From NCBI RefSeq assembly GCF_018704125.1, contig NZ_JAGTIS010000003.1, forward strand, positions 62,001 through 126,000: DNA of 64,000 bases. Direction: 5' to 3'. This DNA comes from Metapseudomonas boanensis. GTDB taxonomy: Bacteria > Pseudomonadota > Gammaproteobacteria > Pseudomonadales > Pseudomonadaceae. The stretch's first letter is position 1. Every line of letters starts with the position of its first letter. Made by a program: the position numbers and the translations under genes. The notes below the pieces were generated by a model. The model was not told the DNA's origin. It saw only the letters and a program-made list of their open reading frames with translations, and did no database searches. Below, piece after piece: positions 48,435 to 56,494 of this stretch.

Positions 48435-48789
48435 AGTGTTGGAGCTGTGGCCCGTGAAGCGGAGAGCCGCCTGGACCAACAAGCAGGAAGGAGGGCCGCG
48501 TCGGGTGTCCGGGCCTAGGCAGATTGGTCGCCGGTGGCTTGTCTGCGGCATGGAAGTGCTTGACCAGCGCGCTTGCTTCGGACCTGCCTGCTCTCATTGG
48601 CAGAAGAAGCGGTAGCGAGGCATGCTGGCCTGCGCATTTACGCGCTACCGCTGGAGCTACCCAAAAGAAGGTGATGCAAATCTGGCATGAGCGCACCGAC
48701 GCCGACCGCCTGCGGGGCTGGCTGCGTCGGTAGATCCAGCGAGTGGCCGGGGACCGTCAAGCGCATTGGTCCAGTCGCTGAAGGATGGG
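48435..48789. other. Non-coding stretch without recognised content
   Basis: This 355-nt gap after the SDR gene shows no convincing frame, hairpin with T-run or repeat. Confidence 0.5.
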
Positions 48790-48996
48790 TTAGCTGGGCG
48801 TTTCCTGCGGGGTCGCTTGAGGATCGGTGGACGCCTCCGGAAGTGCACTGCGCTGATGCCCCCTCGCCCAGGGGGTCTTGGACTTTTCGCCCGTTGCGCC
48901 ATGCGGGACGCTTTGGATTTCCCCTCCGTTGGAAAGGAAAGACGCTACTTGTTCTTCCAAGGCCGCCCTGGCCCGGTCAATCACGGGATTCGTCAT
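48790..48996 (-). CDS. Small hypothetical protein with a GGEI-x2-VPxG motif
   Basis: The 68-residue protein starts TNPVIDRARAALEEQVASFL and contains FLSNGGEIQSVPHG, a motif I recognise from various small Pseudomonas proteins of unknown function, with a basic, proline-rich tail. AAAGGA lies eight bases before the ATG. Probably a real small gene; role unknown. DNA- or polymerase-binding is possible from the basic composition, but not shown. Confidence 0.6.
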   Translation of the reverse strand: MTNPVIDRARAALEEQVASFLSNGGEIQSVPHGATGEKSKTPWARGHQRSALPEASTDPQATPQETPS

Positions 48997-49191
48997 GATG
49001 GTTTCCTTTAGCGAGCGGGCAGAATTTCGGTACAGCGTCCTAATGAATCAATTGGACAAATGGTCCCACACATTCTGCCTCCTGACCGAGTATGCGCTTA
49101 TCCTGGCGACAGGATGCTCTTTTAAGTGGGTGGGCGTTTTGCCGGGTGCCTCCTGCCGCTGCCCGCCGGTCTCACAGGTCAGATCGCTGGT

Positions 49192-49929
49192 TTATCCCTG
49201 ACTCAGCAACATCAGGATGTCGGCGTACCACACCGCGTTGAGCCCCAAGGCCTCGTCCTGCAGCGCATCACGTGAGCCTTCATCCAGGCGGGCTGAATGC
49301 ACCCCAAGCAATATCCAGGGAAAGTCCGCCTCGAACGGCGCTGTCGCGCGCATGACGACAGGGGCACCGCTACTTCCCCGGTGAGTGCGGGCATCGACCA
49401 GAAAGTACCCCTTGCCATGGAAGCGCAGCCCAAAGGCTGACGCGACAATGCCGTGCCGTACCACCGGTGTGCGGTGCAGCGCGTCGTGAAAACCGAGCGG
49501 ATAACCGATTACCAGCAACGAGGTGCCCACCTCGACCTGGTCGCCCGGCTTGAGCAGTTGGCGTTCATTGAAAGACCGGTAGAGCGCGGAGGCCGGCAAA
49601 AGGCTTCGATCCAGCTCGAGCGTTGCCACATCGACCTGGCCGGAACTGTCAGTGGCCTGATGCCAGAGGCCACGCCCCTCGCAGTAAAGCGGGACCCACA
49701 CTTGGGCCACCTCCGCCAGGTTTTCCGCACTGGTGTGCAGTTCCACGGTCAGGTGGCTGGGGAAATGGCCACTCGGTTCATCGAACAGGACGTGTCCGCT
49801 GGTCACCAGAAACAGTCGCTCGCCTCGGGTGAACAGGAATCCAGTGGCATTGGTCAGGCCTCGTTCACCATTGAACGTGCGGATCAGCACGGTGCTCAGC
49901 AGCAGCGGGTCTATTGCGGGTTTAGCCAC
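49192..49929 (-). CDS. Trypsin-like serine protease domain protein
   Basis: The 245-residue protein has the chymotrypsin-fold catalytic triad in order: the histidine in LVTSGHVLFD, the aspartate in DVATLELD and the serine in HRGSSGAPVV. No signal peptide or PDZ domain is visible, unlike DegP-type proteases, so it is a cytosolic single-domain member. I start at the GTG at 49929, because it has a strong AAGGAG seven bases upstream; an ATG at 49977 would add 16 residues without homology. Target unknown. It reads alone. Confidence 0.75.
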   Translation of the reverse strand: MAKPAIDPLLLSTVLIRTFNGERGLTNATGFLFTRGERLFLVTSGHVLFDEPSGHFPSHLTVELHTSAENLAEVAQVWVPLYCEGRGLWHQATDSSGQVDVATLELDRSLLPASALYRSFNERQLLKPGDQVEVGTSLLVIGYPLGFHDALHRTPVVRHGIVASAFGLRFHGKGYFLVDARTHRGSSGAPVVMRATAPFEADFPWILLGVHSARLDEGSRDALQDEALGLNAVWYADILMLLSQG

Positions 49930-50028
49930 GCTCTCGCTCCTTGCGCCCCGCTCGTTGCCCCACCGGGTGCAGGACACAGGGCAAGCACGGGGTCAGGAAA
50001 CCCCGCGCAGATGAAACTCGGTTGATGC

Positions 50029-50238
50029 TCAGGCGAGTTGGACCTGATCAGCCTGCAAACCCTTTTCACCCTTGGTGACCACGAAGGTCACGGCCTGGCC
50101 TTCAGCCAGCGTCTTGTAGCCCGAGCCTTCGATGGCGCGGAAATGCACGAACAAATCGGGGCCCTCCGTTGGCGTAATGAAGCCGTAGCCCTTCTCTTCG
50201 TTGAACCATTTGACGGTGCCGCTTTGACGATTGGACAT
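50029..50238 (-). CDS. Cold-shock-domain protein
   Basis: The 69-residue protein is one cold-shock domain with both RNA-binding motifs, KGYGFI (RNP1) and LFVHF (RNP2). It binds single-stranded RNA and acts as an RNA chaperone. GGAG lies before the ATG. Several such genes occur per Pseudomonas genome; this one cannot be given a specific cspA-D name. Confidence 0.95.
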   Translation of the reverse strand: MSNRQSGTVKWFNEEKGYGFITPTEGPDLFVHFRAIEGSGYKTLAEGQAVTFVVTKGEKGLQADQVQLA

Positions 50239-50626
50239 TTTGAATCTCCGGGGTGGTTGGACGACCGGCGGCGACCGGACGCGGCCTGCCGGGCTGAATG
50301 CAAAGAATTAGAGGAAAACCGAGGAGATGAGGAAAGCGGACATCAGATCAGCATCGCGGTGACAATTTGCAGAACAGCGAATTGACTATAGAGCTTTCAT
50401 CAAGCGCTGCCCGGCTAATTGCCGGGAAACTGCCGAAAGGTGCCTTGGCTCCTCGGCGTTTCTGCTTCCGTGACCCGCAAGACGACAAACCAGCAGCGTG
50501 GGGCGCCCCCGCGCCGGCGCCTGACAATTACGCGCCCGCTTGATGTAGCGCAAAGCTGATTGTTCCGGACGGTCTAGGCTTTTGAATCAGTACCATTGAT
50601 CTGCATCTGCCCGAAGGAGTGAGACG
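50239..50626. other. Long intergenic region, likely cold-shock leader
   Basis: This 388-nt gap between the cold-shock gene and the Met-rich gene holds no frame I can support. The left part may be a long 5' leader, as usual for cold-shock genes; the right part must hold the promoter of the Met-rich gene. Confidence 0.45.
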
Positions 50627-51034
50627 ATGAACACTCAGTTGAAACTGCTGGTCGCTGCGGCCTTGGCCAGCGCTACGCTGGTTGGCTTTGCGGCAGAAGA
50701 GCCCAAGACAACCGCACCGGCCGAAACGACCGCATCGACCCCGGCTGTGACAGAGCAGGCGATAGCCGAGCAGATGAAGAAGATGCAAGCCGCCCACGAC
50801 AAGGTCGCCGCAGCCAAAACGCCGGAGGAACGCCGCGCCGCCATGCAGGAGAGCATGATCGTCATGCGCGAAAGCATGGGCATGATGTCTGCCCAGGGCG
50901 GCGTCAACTGCCCGGGGATGGGAATGGGTATGAGCAAGGGGATGGGGATGGGCGGCGGCCACATGGGCATGGGTCAGATGATGATGAAAATGATGGACCA
51001 GCAGTCGCATATGATGGGCATGCCTATGAAGTAG
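50627..51034 (+). CDS. Secreted methionine/glycine-rich small protein
   Basis: The 135-residue protein has a signal peptide (NTQLKLLVAAALASATLVGFA) followed by a Thr/Ala linker, a short helical, charged part (AIAEQMKKMQAAHDKVAAAK), and a C-terminal half very rich in Met, Gly and His, such as CPGMGMGMSKGMGMGG and MGMGQMMMKMMDQQ. Met/His-rich tails commonly bind copper(I) or silver, so a periplasmic copper sequestering role is a reasonable guess. A strong GAAGGAG lies upstream. Function is not known. Confidence 0.72.
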   Translation: MNTQLKLLVAAALASATLVGFAAEEPKTTAPAETTASTPAVTEQAIAEQMKKMQAAHDKVAAAKTPEERRAAMQESMIVMRESMGMMSAQGGVNCPGMGMGMSKGMGMGGGHMGMGQMMMKMMDQQSHMMGMPMK

Positions 51035-51696
51035 TAGGGACTCACCTGCGCAGAACGTGAATCTCCGCCTGCCCCCGTACGTTGGGGAGAGGATAGCCGT
51101 GCCCGAGGCACACAGCGCCCCAGCGGCGGCGCCTCATACGTGGACTGAAATCAGGGCCGCTGGATAGGTCCTACACTCTTGATCGGTCACTTCCTACGCC
51201 CCACTTCTGATCTCCAAATTCCTCGATGTGTCGAGAAATTTCATACAACCATTTAGTCTTGAGTGCTTACAGACGCCCTCGCTAGAGTGCCCGTCCGTCG
51301 TGGCTCAGGCCACGACACGGGTGTCGCAACCCGGGACTCATGCAGGGCGCGGTAACGCCATGATCTCCAGGCCGAAGTAGCCATCGACCTGATGTTCTCG
51401 TTCGTCCATGGCGGGCCGTGCAGGGAAGGCTCAGGCCTTGCCGGGTTGTTCCTCGCGTGACCGGTTTGCGACCCCTGCATTGGCCCGCCACCCTATCGTG
51501 TCGCAACGGTATCTGGCGGCTCCTCAATCACGCGAGGAAGCATGGATATGCACGTCTCACCTTCTACATACACGCCCCACCACTGTTCGCCCTGCTCCAC
51601 CTGTTGGCGTTGCGCCCGACGTGCAGTCACTGGCTGCACATCACCTGGCCAAATCCTGTACATATCGTGCGAAGCCAAAGTCCGGAGGCAGCCGTG
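51035..51696. other. Structured intergenic region, possible leader or RNA gene
   Basis: This 662-nt stretch includes a strong hairpin at 51290-51321 (outer CCCGT/ACGGG, inner GTCGTGGC/GCCACGAC, TCAG loop), then the repeated decamer GTGTCGCAAC at 51321-51330 and 51498-51507 and a TTGCGACCC copy in the opposite sense at 51465-51473. A frame stays open from 51418 into the next gene, but its residues do not look like a protein. Confidence 0.4.
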
Positions 51697-52275
51697 ATGA
51701 CAACACCCCCGGTCTTTCCCAAGCCTGACGATTTTCCCGATGACATTCTGGTGGTGGACGCTGACTCCCCTGCGGAGGAAATCCGCGCGCTCGGTACCTA
51801 TAGGTTGGTCCAGGTCACTCAGCTCATCCAACGTATGCGGACGCTCTGTGCCAAAGGGCGGCAGGAAGCTCAGGAATTCGGCATGGCGTTCGATGGCGTA
51901 GAAGCCCTGCTGATGGATGCCCATCTGAAATTTGAACAAGCTGCGTCGAAGCCCATGCCGTTCCCAATCCAGGATGACAGCGCGGGCCTGAAGGTGGAGA
52001 AGCTGACCGTTATCCCGGCCACCGCCCATTGCCGCGAACTGCCGCTGAACCTCTGGCAGGCTCGCCACGTCGACGACCTCCAGCGAGGCATGAGCGCTGC
52101 CGAGACATGCCTGAAGCAGGCAAAGTCCTCGCCCTGGGCAAGCTTCATGTATCTGCGCGACCGAGTTCCGGCGGGCCGACCGCGCAATGCATTCGAAGCA
52201 GGCTTCCTGATCCGGATGTACCAACGCATGCAGCGGTTGGAAGGGCTTCTTCGGAGCACCGGAAAAGATCGCTGA
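51697..52275 (+). CDS. Hypothetical protein
   Basis: The 192-residue protein has an acidic N-terminus (FPKPDDFPDDILVVDAD) and a helical, basic C-terminus (AGFLIRMYQRMQRLEGLL). No family is recognised; no signal peptide or membrane segment is visible. The ATG at 51697 follows GGAGG. The frame stays open upstream to 51418, through the structured region, but the upstream residues are unlikely to be translated. Confidence 0.62.
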   Translation: MTTPPVFPKPDDFPDDILVVDADSPAEEIRALGTYRLVQVTQLIQRMRTLCAKGRQEAQEFGMAFDGVEALLMDAHLKFEQAASKPMPFPIQDDSAGLKVEKLTVIPATAHCRELPLNLWQARHVDDLQRGMSAAETCLKQAKSSPWASFMYLRDRVPAGRPRNAFEAGFLIRMYQRMQRLEGLLRSTGKDR

Positions 52276-52326
52276 GGGCGATGCCCGGCAGGTCTGATGA
52301 ACTCAGACCTGCCGGGCTTGATGGCG

Positions 52327-54078
52327 TCACTGGCGGGCCTGCAACGCCCCCTGCAAGGTCCTTGTGGCAATCGCCGGGTCCAGGGTGCGCAAGGCGTCGA
52401 ACTGGCTGACAAACACTTGCCCACCAAAGCGCTCCAGGAAATCGGAGCGCCTTAGCTGGTCCATCACCGGGCCCTTCACCTCAGACAGATGCAGCTGCAC
52501 CCCCGCGGCATCCAGCCGTTCGACGATGGCGTACAGCGAGTCCAGCGCGCTGGCGTCGATCAGGTTGACGCCAGAACACATCAGCACCAGGTGACGCACC
52601 TGCGGCCGCGTGGCGACCAGCTCCCCGACACGCTCCTCGAGATAGCGGGCATTGGGGAAATAAAGGCTTTCATCGACCCGCAGCGAGAGCACGCTCGGGC
52701 TCTCCACCACTTCGAAGCGGGCGACGTTGCGGAAATGCTCGCTCCCCGGCAACTGACCGACAACGGCCATGTGCGGACGGCTGGTACGCCAGAGGAAAAG
52801 CAGCAACGAAATCCCGACGCCGAGCAGGATGCCTGCCTCCACGCCGATCAGCAGCACGCCCGCCATCGTAGCCGCCTGGGCCGCGCCATCCTGGCGAGAA
52901 TAGCGCCAGGTATGGCGCAGCGACTTGAAATCGACCAGGCTCAACACCGCAACGATGATGGTCGCCGCCAGCACAGCCTGTGGCAGGTTGTGCAGCAGCG
53001 GGGTGAACAGCAGCACGCTGAGCGCGATACCGGCGGCAGTAAATACGCCTGCCATGGGAGTTTGCGCACCGGCATCGAAGTTGACCACCGAGCGGGCGAA
53101 GCCGCCAGTGACCGGGAACCCGCCACTGAAGGCTGCAGCGAGATTCCCCGCACCCAGGCCCATCAATTCGTTGTCCGGATCGATGCGCTGGCGACGCTTT
53201 GCCGCCAGTGTCTGCGCAACGGATACGGACTCGACAAACCCCACCAGGCTGATCAATAACGCCGCCGGCAGCAGCTGCAGGGCCAGATCGAGGTCCAACG
53301 TAGGCAATGCGAGCCCCAGTAGCCCCCGGGGAACAGTGCCCACCACCTTGACCCCGCCTTCCTCCAGACCGAATACCGTGACCGTGGCAATCGACGCGAT
53401 GATCGCCAGCACCGGCCCGGCCTTGGCCAGGTTGCCGGCAAGACATGCGCTGACGCCACGGTGCTCGAGCAATGGTCTTAGCCGACTCCGGGCCCACCAC
53501 AACCAGAGCAGGCTGCAGGTCCCAATCGCCAGCGTGGTCAGATGGACTCCCGGCAGGTTGTGCACCAGCGCCGGCAGCAATTCCAGCAGGGTATCGCCGG
53601 AGGCGGAGATGCCAAGGATGTGCTTGAGCTGCCCCACGGCGATCAGGATGCCGGAGGCACTGATGAAGCCGGAGATCACCGGATGGCTGAGAAAGTTGGC
53701 GATAAAGCCCAGCCGCAGCAGAGCCATCCCCGCCAGGATCAACCCGGACAGCGCCGCCAACAGCATGGCCGCACCGATGTACCCGGGACTACCTGCCGGG
53801 AACAGTGAATCGAGCGCGGCAGCAGTCATCAACGACACCACTGCCACCGGCCCCACCGCCAAAGTCCGGCTGGAGCCGAATAGCGCGTAGGCGATCAATG
53901 GCAAAATGCTGGCATACAGGCCGGTCACCGGCGGGAGCCCTGCCAGCATGGCGTAGGCCAGGCTCTGTGGTACCAGCATCAGGGTAACGATCAACGCCGC
54001 CAGTCCGTCCTGCGCAGCGATTGCACGGTCGTAACGACGGCCCCAGTCCAGGCTGGGGAACCAGCGGCGCAGCTTCAT
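52327..54078 (-). CDS. SulP-family anion transporter with STAS domain
   Basis: The 583-residue protein is a SulP/SLC26 transporter. It has about a dozen hydrophobic membrane segments beginning with the DGLAALIVTLMLVPQSLAYAMLAGLPP signature region in two blocks, and a C-terminal STAS domain after about residue 440 (LRVDESLYFPNARYLEE and LVLMCSGVNLIDASALDSL). Substrates of the family are sulfate, bicarbonate or related anions. It is 42 nt after the MBL gene on the same strand and probably in an operon behind a CsoR/CstR-like operator. That context suggests sulfate or sulfite export or uptake linked to sulfide oxidation. Confidence 0.88.
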   Translation of the reverse strand: MKLRRWFPSLDWGRRYDRAIAAQDGLAALIVTLMLVPQSLAYAMLAGLPPVTGLYASILPLIAYALFGSSRTLAVGPVAVVSLMTAAALDSLFPAGSPGYIGAAMLLAALSGLILAGMALLRLGFIANFLSHPVISGFISASGILIAVGQLKHILGISASGDTLLELLPALVHNLPGVHLTTLAIGTCSLLWLWWARSRLRPLLEHRGVSACLAGNLAKAGPVLAIIASIATVTVFGLEEGGVKVVGTVPRGLLGLALPTLDLDLALQLLPAALLISLVGFVESVSVAQTLAAKRRQRIDPDNELMGLGAGNLAAAFSGGFPVTGGFARSVVNFDAGAQTPMAGVFTAAGIALSVLLFTPLLHNLPQAVLAATIIVAVLSLVDFKSLRHTWRYSRQDGAAQAATMAGVLLIGVEAGILLGVGISLLLFLWRTSRPHMAVVGQLPGSEHFRNVARFEVVESPSVLSLRVDESLYFPNARYLEERVGELVATRPQVRHLVLMCSGVNLIDASALDSLYAIVERLDAAGVQLHLSEVKGPVMDQLRRSDFLERFGGQVFVSQFDALRTLDPAIATRTLQGALQARQ

Positions 54079-54120
54079 TGGGTCGATCTCGCAACAATGG
54101 CGATCGGCAAGGCCAGCACT

Positions 54121-54984
54121 TCAGAGCACATCGAGCGGGATCTTCAGGTAACGGACGCCGTTATCCTCGGCAGGCGGTAACTGTCCCGCCCGCATGTTCA
54201 CCTGAACCGAAGGCAGGATCAGCGCCGGCATGTCGAGGGTGGCATCACGGGCGTTTCTCATCGCCACGAAGGCGTCCTCGCTGACGCCCTGGTGCGCATG
54301 GACATTGTGCTCACGCTGCTCGGCCACCGTGGTTTCGAAGCGATAGTCATCGCGCCCTGGGGCCTTGTAGTCATGGCACATGAACAGGCGTGTATCGTCC
54401 GGCAACTCGAACAACCGATGGATAGAGTGGAACATCGCCCGCGCATCGCCGCCGGGGAAATCGCAGCGGGCCGTGCCATAGTCCGGCATGAATAGCGTGT
54501 CACCGACGAAGGCTGCATCACCGATGACGTAGGTCATGCACGCCGGGGTGTGGCCGGGCGTATGGATGGCACGTGATTCGACGGTGCCAACCTGGAAGCG
54601 GTCGCCATCCTTGAACAGCCGATCGAACTGCCGACCGTCGGTGGCGAACTCGGTGCCGGCGTTGAACAGCTTGCCGAAGGTGTCCTGGACCACCGTGATC
54701 AGCTCGCCGATGGCCAGCTGGCCTCCTAGTTCGCGCTGGAGATAGGGCGCAGCGGAAAGGTGGTCGGCGTGGACGTGGGTTTCCAGCAGCCAGTCGACGG
54801 TCAGGCGCTGCTCACGCACATAGGCGACCAGGCGATTCGCACTCTCGAACGAGGTCCGCCCCGCAGCCGGGTCGTAATCGAGCACCGAATCGATGATGGC
54901 ACAGCGTTGGGTCGCTGGGTCGCTGACGACATAGCTGTAGGTGCTGGTGGCAGGATCGAAGAAAGCTTCGACGCGCGGTTGCAT
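54121..54984 (-). CDS. Persulfide-dioxygenase-like MBL-fold hydrolase (Blh/ETHE1 type)
   Basis: The 287-residue metallo-beta-lactamase-fold protein has THVHADH, the metal histidine in HTPGHTPAC, the aspartate in FVGDTLFMPDYGTARCDFPGG, and the final histidine in FMCHDYKAPG. Those latter two motifs are typical of ETHE1/Blh persulfide dioxygenases, which oxidise glutathione persulfide to sulfite with one iron. It lies 20 nt downstream of a perfect ATACCCC-TAGGGGTAT type palindrome. It is first in an operon with the SulP gene. Confidence 0.87.
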   Translation of the reverse strand: MQPRVEAFFDPATSTYSYVVSDPATQRCAIIDSVLDYDPAAGRTSFESANRLVAYVREQRLTVDWLLETHVHADHLSAAPYLQRELGGQLAIGELITVVQDTFGKLFNAGTEFATDGRQFDRLFKDGDRFQVGTVESRAIHTPGHTPACMTYVIGDAAFVGDTLFMPDYGTARCDFPGGDARAMFHSIHRLFELPDDTRLFMCHDYKAPGRDDYRFETTVAEQREHNVHAHQGVSEDAFVAMRNARDATLDMPALILPSVQVNMRAGQLPPAEDNGVRYLKIPLDVL

Positions 54985-55004
54985 GGTAGAACTCCTCTTG
55001 AGCG

Positions 55005-55020
55005 ATACCCCTAGGGGTAT
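55005..55020 (-). promoter_or_regulatory. CsoR/CstR-like operator
   Basis: ATACCCCTAGGGGTAT is a perfect 16-base palindrome of C- and G-tracts flanked by A/T, the form bound by CsoR-family repressors. It lies 20 nt before the start of the MBL gene. Its place before a persulfide dioxygenase gene suggests a CstR-type persulfide sensor; no such gene is in the window. Confidence 0.72.
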
Positions 55021-55352
55021 ATGCGGAGAAGATCGTACTAAATTTTTTGATCTATGCTTAGCACGTTTTTACATATTACTGAGCCCGCTGTGACTGCTCT
55101 TGGATTGAGCAAACTAAGCTCTTGATAATTAAAGCATCGGCGAGGAATACCGCCCGACAGAACGCCAGGAGCGGGCACCAGAGACCAGGGAGAGGCGGCA
55201 CAGCCGTCTCGGACCTTCCGCCATCCGGGGCGAAGGACTGGACGACGCCGTACCACGTATGCCAAGCGGCAAAGAAGCTGCCCCCAGAAGTCGCTGGCGA
55301 ACAGCGTGCTCAGCTCAACCGGCCGTACGTCAGCGTCTGGGACTCTAGCCCG
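55021..55352. other. Intergenic region
   Basis: Between the operator and the interspersed repeat I see no gene, RNA or terminator. The stretch just right of the operator is AT-rich and should hold the MBL promoter. Confidence 0.45.
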
Positions 55353-55415
55353 GTAGCATGGGTTGAGCGCAGCGATACCTATCAATCGCGACGATGAGCA
55401 TCGCTGCACTCAACC
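55353..55415. repeat. Interspersed GTAGxATGGGT inverted repeat
   Basis: GTAGCATGGGT starts the element; GGTTGAGCGCAGCGAT at 55361-55376 and ATCGCTGCACTCAACC at 55400-55415 are complementary at 15 of 16 bases. It is related to the element at 10738-10803. Confidence 0.65.
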
Positions 55416-55425
55416 TGCGAACGCG

Positions 55426-55881
55426 TCAATCGAAGGCTTCGTCATCACGAATGAGGACACAGGCGCGGCCGTTGTCGTCCTCATGGCAGTCGTACAGGTA
55501 GTACATCTCGACGGTCCCGCTCGCGGTCATCACCGCCACGTAGTCGCCGGGTTCGGGCAGGAAGAACGCCTTGGACGCGGGTTGGGCCTCGCACTCGATC
55601 AGCGCGCTGAAGAACAACGCCGGGTCGCTGTCGTCGAAGTAGTCGTCGCGTTGCTGCTCGCTCCAGTCCGCCGGGGCCTGGAAAGGGCCGGTGAACAGCA
55701 CTCGGGCATCGCCCAGGTCTTCTTCCTCGGCGTCCGGATCATTGTCGTCTGGACGGTAGAAAGTGCAGTCCAGGGCATCGGCATGGCCGAGGACGGCTTG
55801 CCGGGCAGCAAGGCGCTTATCCGGGTCGAGCCCTGCGGCCTGGCAGATCTGGACCCAGTTTTCGTCTTGGCGTGGGGGCAC
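55426..55881 (-). CDS. Conserved hypothetical acidic protein
   Basis: The 151-residue protein is strongly acidic, with DDNDPDAEEEDLGD near the middle and DYFDDSDPALFF, and ends in a beta-rich part (DYVAVMTASGTVEMYYLYDCHEDD). No family with a known function is recognised. I start at the GTG at 55881, which has AAGGAA six bases upstream; an ATG at 55941 is the alternative. It reads alone. Confidence 0.65.
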   Translation of the reverse strand: MPPRQDENWVQICQAAGLDPDKRLAARQAVLGHADALDCTFYRPDDNDPDAEEEDLGDARVLFTGPFQAPADWSEQQRDDYFDDSDPALFFSALIECEAQPASKAFFLPEPGDYVAVMTASGTVEMYYLYDCHEDDNGRACVLIRDDEAFD

Positions 55882-56007
55882 GGGGTGTTCCTTGTGGGGA
55901 GGCAGGGTGCCTAGTGTCCGGCAGGCGCGCCCAGGGCGCAATCGGTCGCTGGTTCCGGCGAGTCGCCTGCGGATGGCAAAAGAAGAATGCCAGGCGGGTC
56001 GCCCCGG

Positions 56008-56412
56008 TCAATCATGCTCGCCGCCGCACCACATGCCTTCCAGTTTGAGGCCATCGGGGTCGAGGAAGTACACGGCGTAGTAGTCCTCGTAGTACTCCCC
56101 GGCGGGGTCGACGATGGTCACGCCGTTCTGCTCGAGGAATATCTGCAGGGCATCTACGTCCTTGCGGCTGCGTAGGAAGAATGCGTAGTGATGGAAGCCG
56201 ACGTCGCCGATGCGGTATTTGTGCTTTCTGCCCTTGGCATCGGCAGCGAAGATCCAGAAGCGGGTCTTTGCAGTCTTCCAGCCGATGGCGTTCTCGTACT
56301 CGTTGGAAATCTCCAGGCCGAGGAACTCGAACAGCCGGCCGTAGAACTCTTTGGAGCGCTGGAAATCGCTGACGGAGATCACGAGGTGGTCGGTGTCCAG
56401 AACCCTGCTCAT
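56008..56412 (-). CDS. VOC-family (glyoxalase-like) protein
   Basis: The 134-residue protein has two beta-alpha-beta-beta-beta modules of the vicinal-oxygen-chelate fold. Metal-binding candidates are the histidine in DTDHLVISVSD, the histidine in GFHHYAFF and the glutamate in GLKLEGMW. The family includes glyoxalase I, fosfomycin resistance and dioxygenases; none can be assigned. It reads alone. Confidence 0.85.
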   Translation of the reverse strand: MSRVLDTDHLVISVSDFQRSKEFYGRLFEFLGLEISNEYENAIGWKTAKTRFWIFAADAKGRKHKYRIGDVGFHHYAFFLRSRKDVDALQIFLEQNGVTIVDPAGEYYEDYYAVYFLDPDGLKLEGMWCGGEHD

Positions 56413-56494
56413 GGGGGGACTCCTGCTGCGTGGGTGTTCAGCAGGTATAGACCCTGGCTGGGGTGATTGTGCTACTGCGGTGCCCCGCTCGGCA

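Noticed and set aside
51418-51696. Upstream extension of the hypothetical protein at 51697
   Set aside because: Residues look non-protein-like and cover the structured region; GGAGG supports the ATG at 51697.
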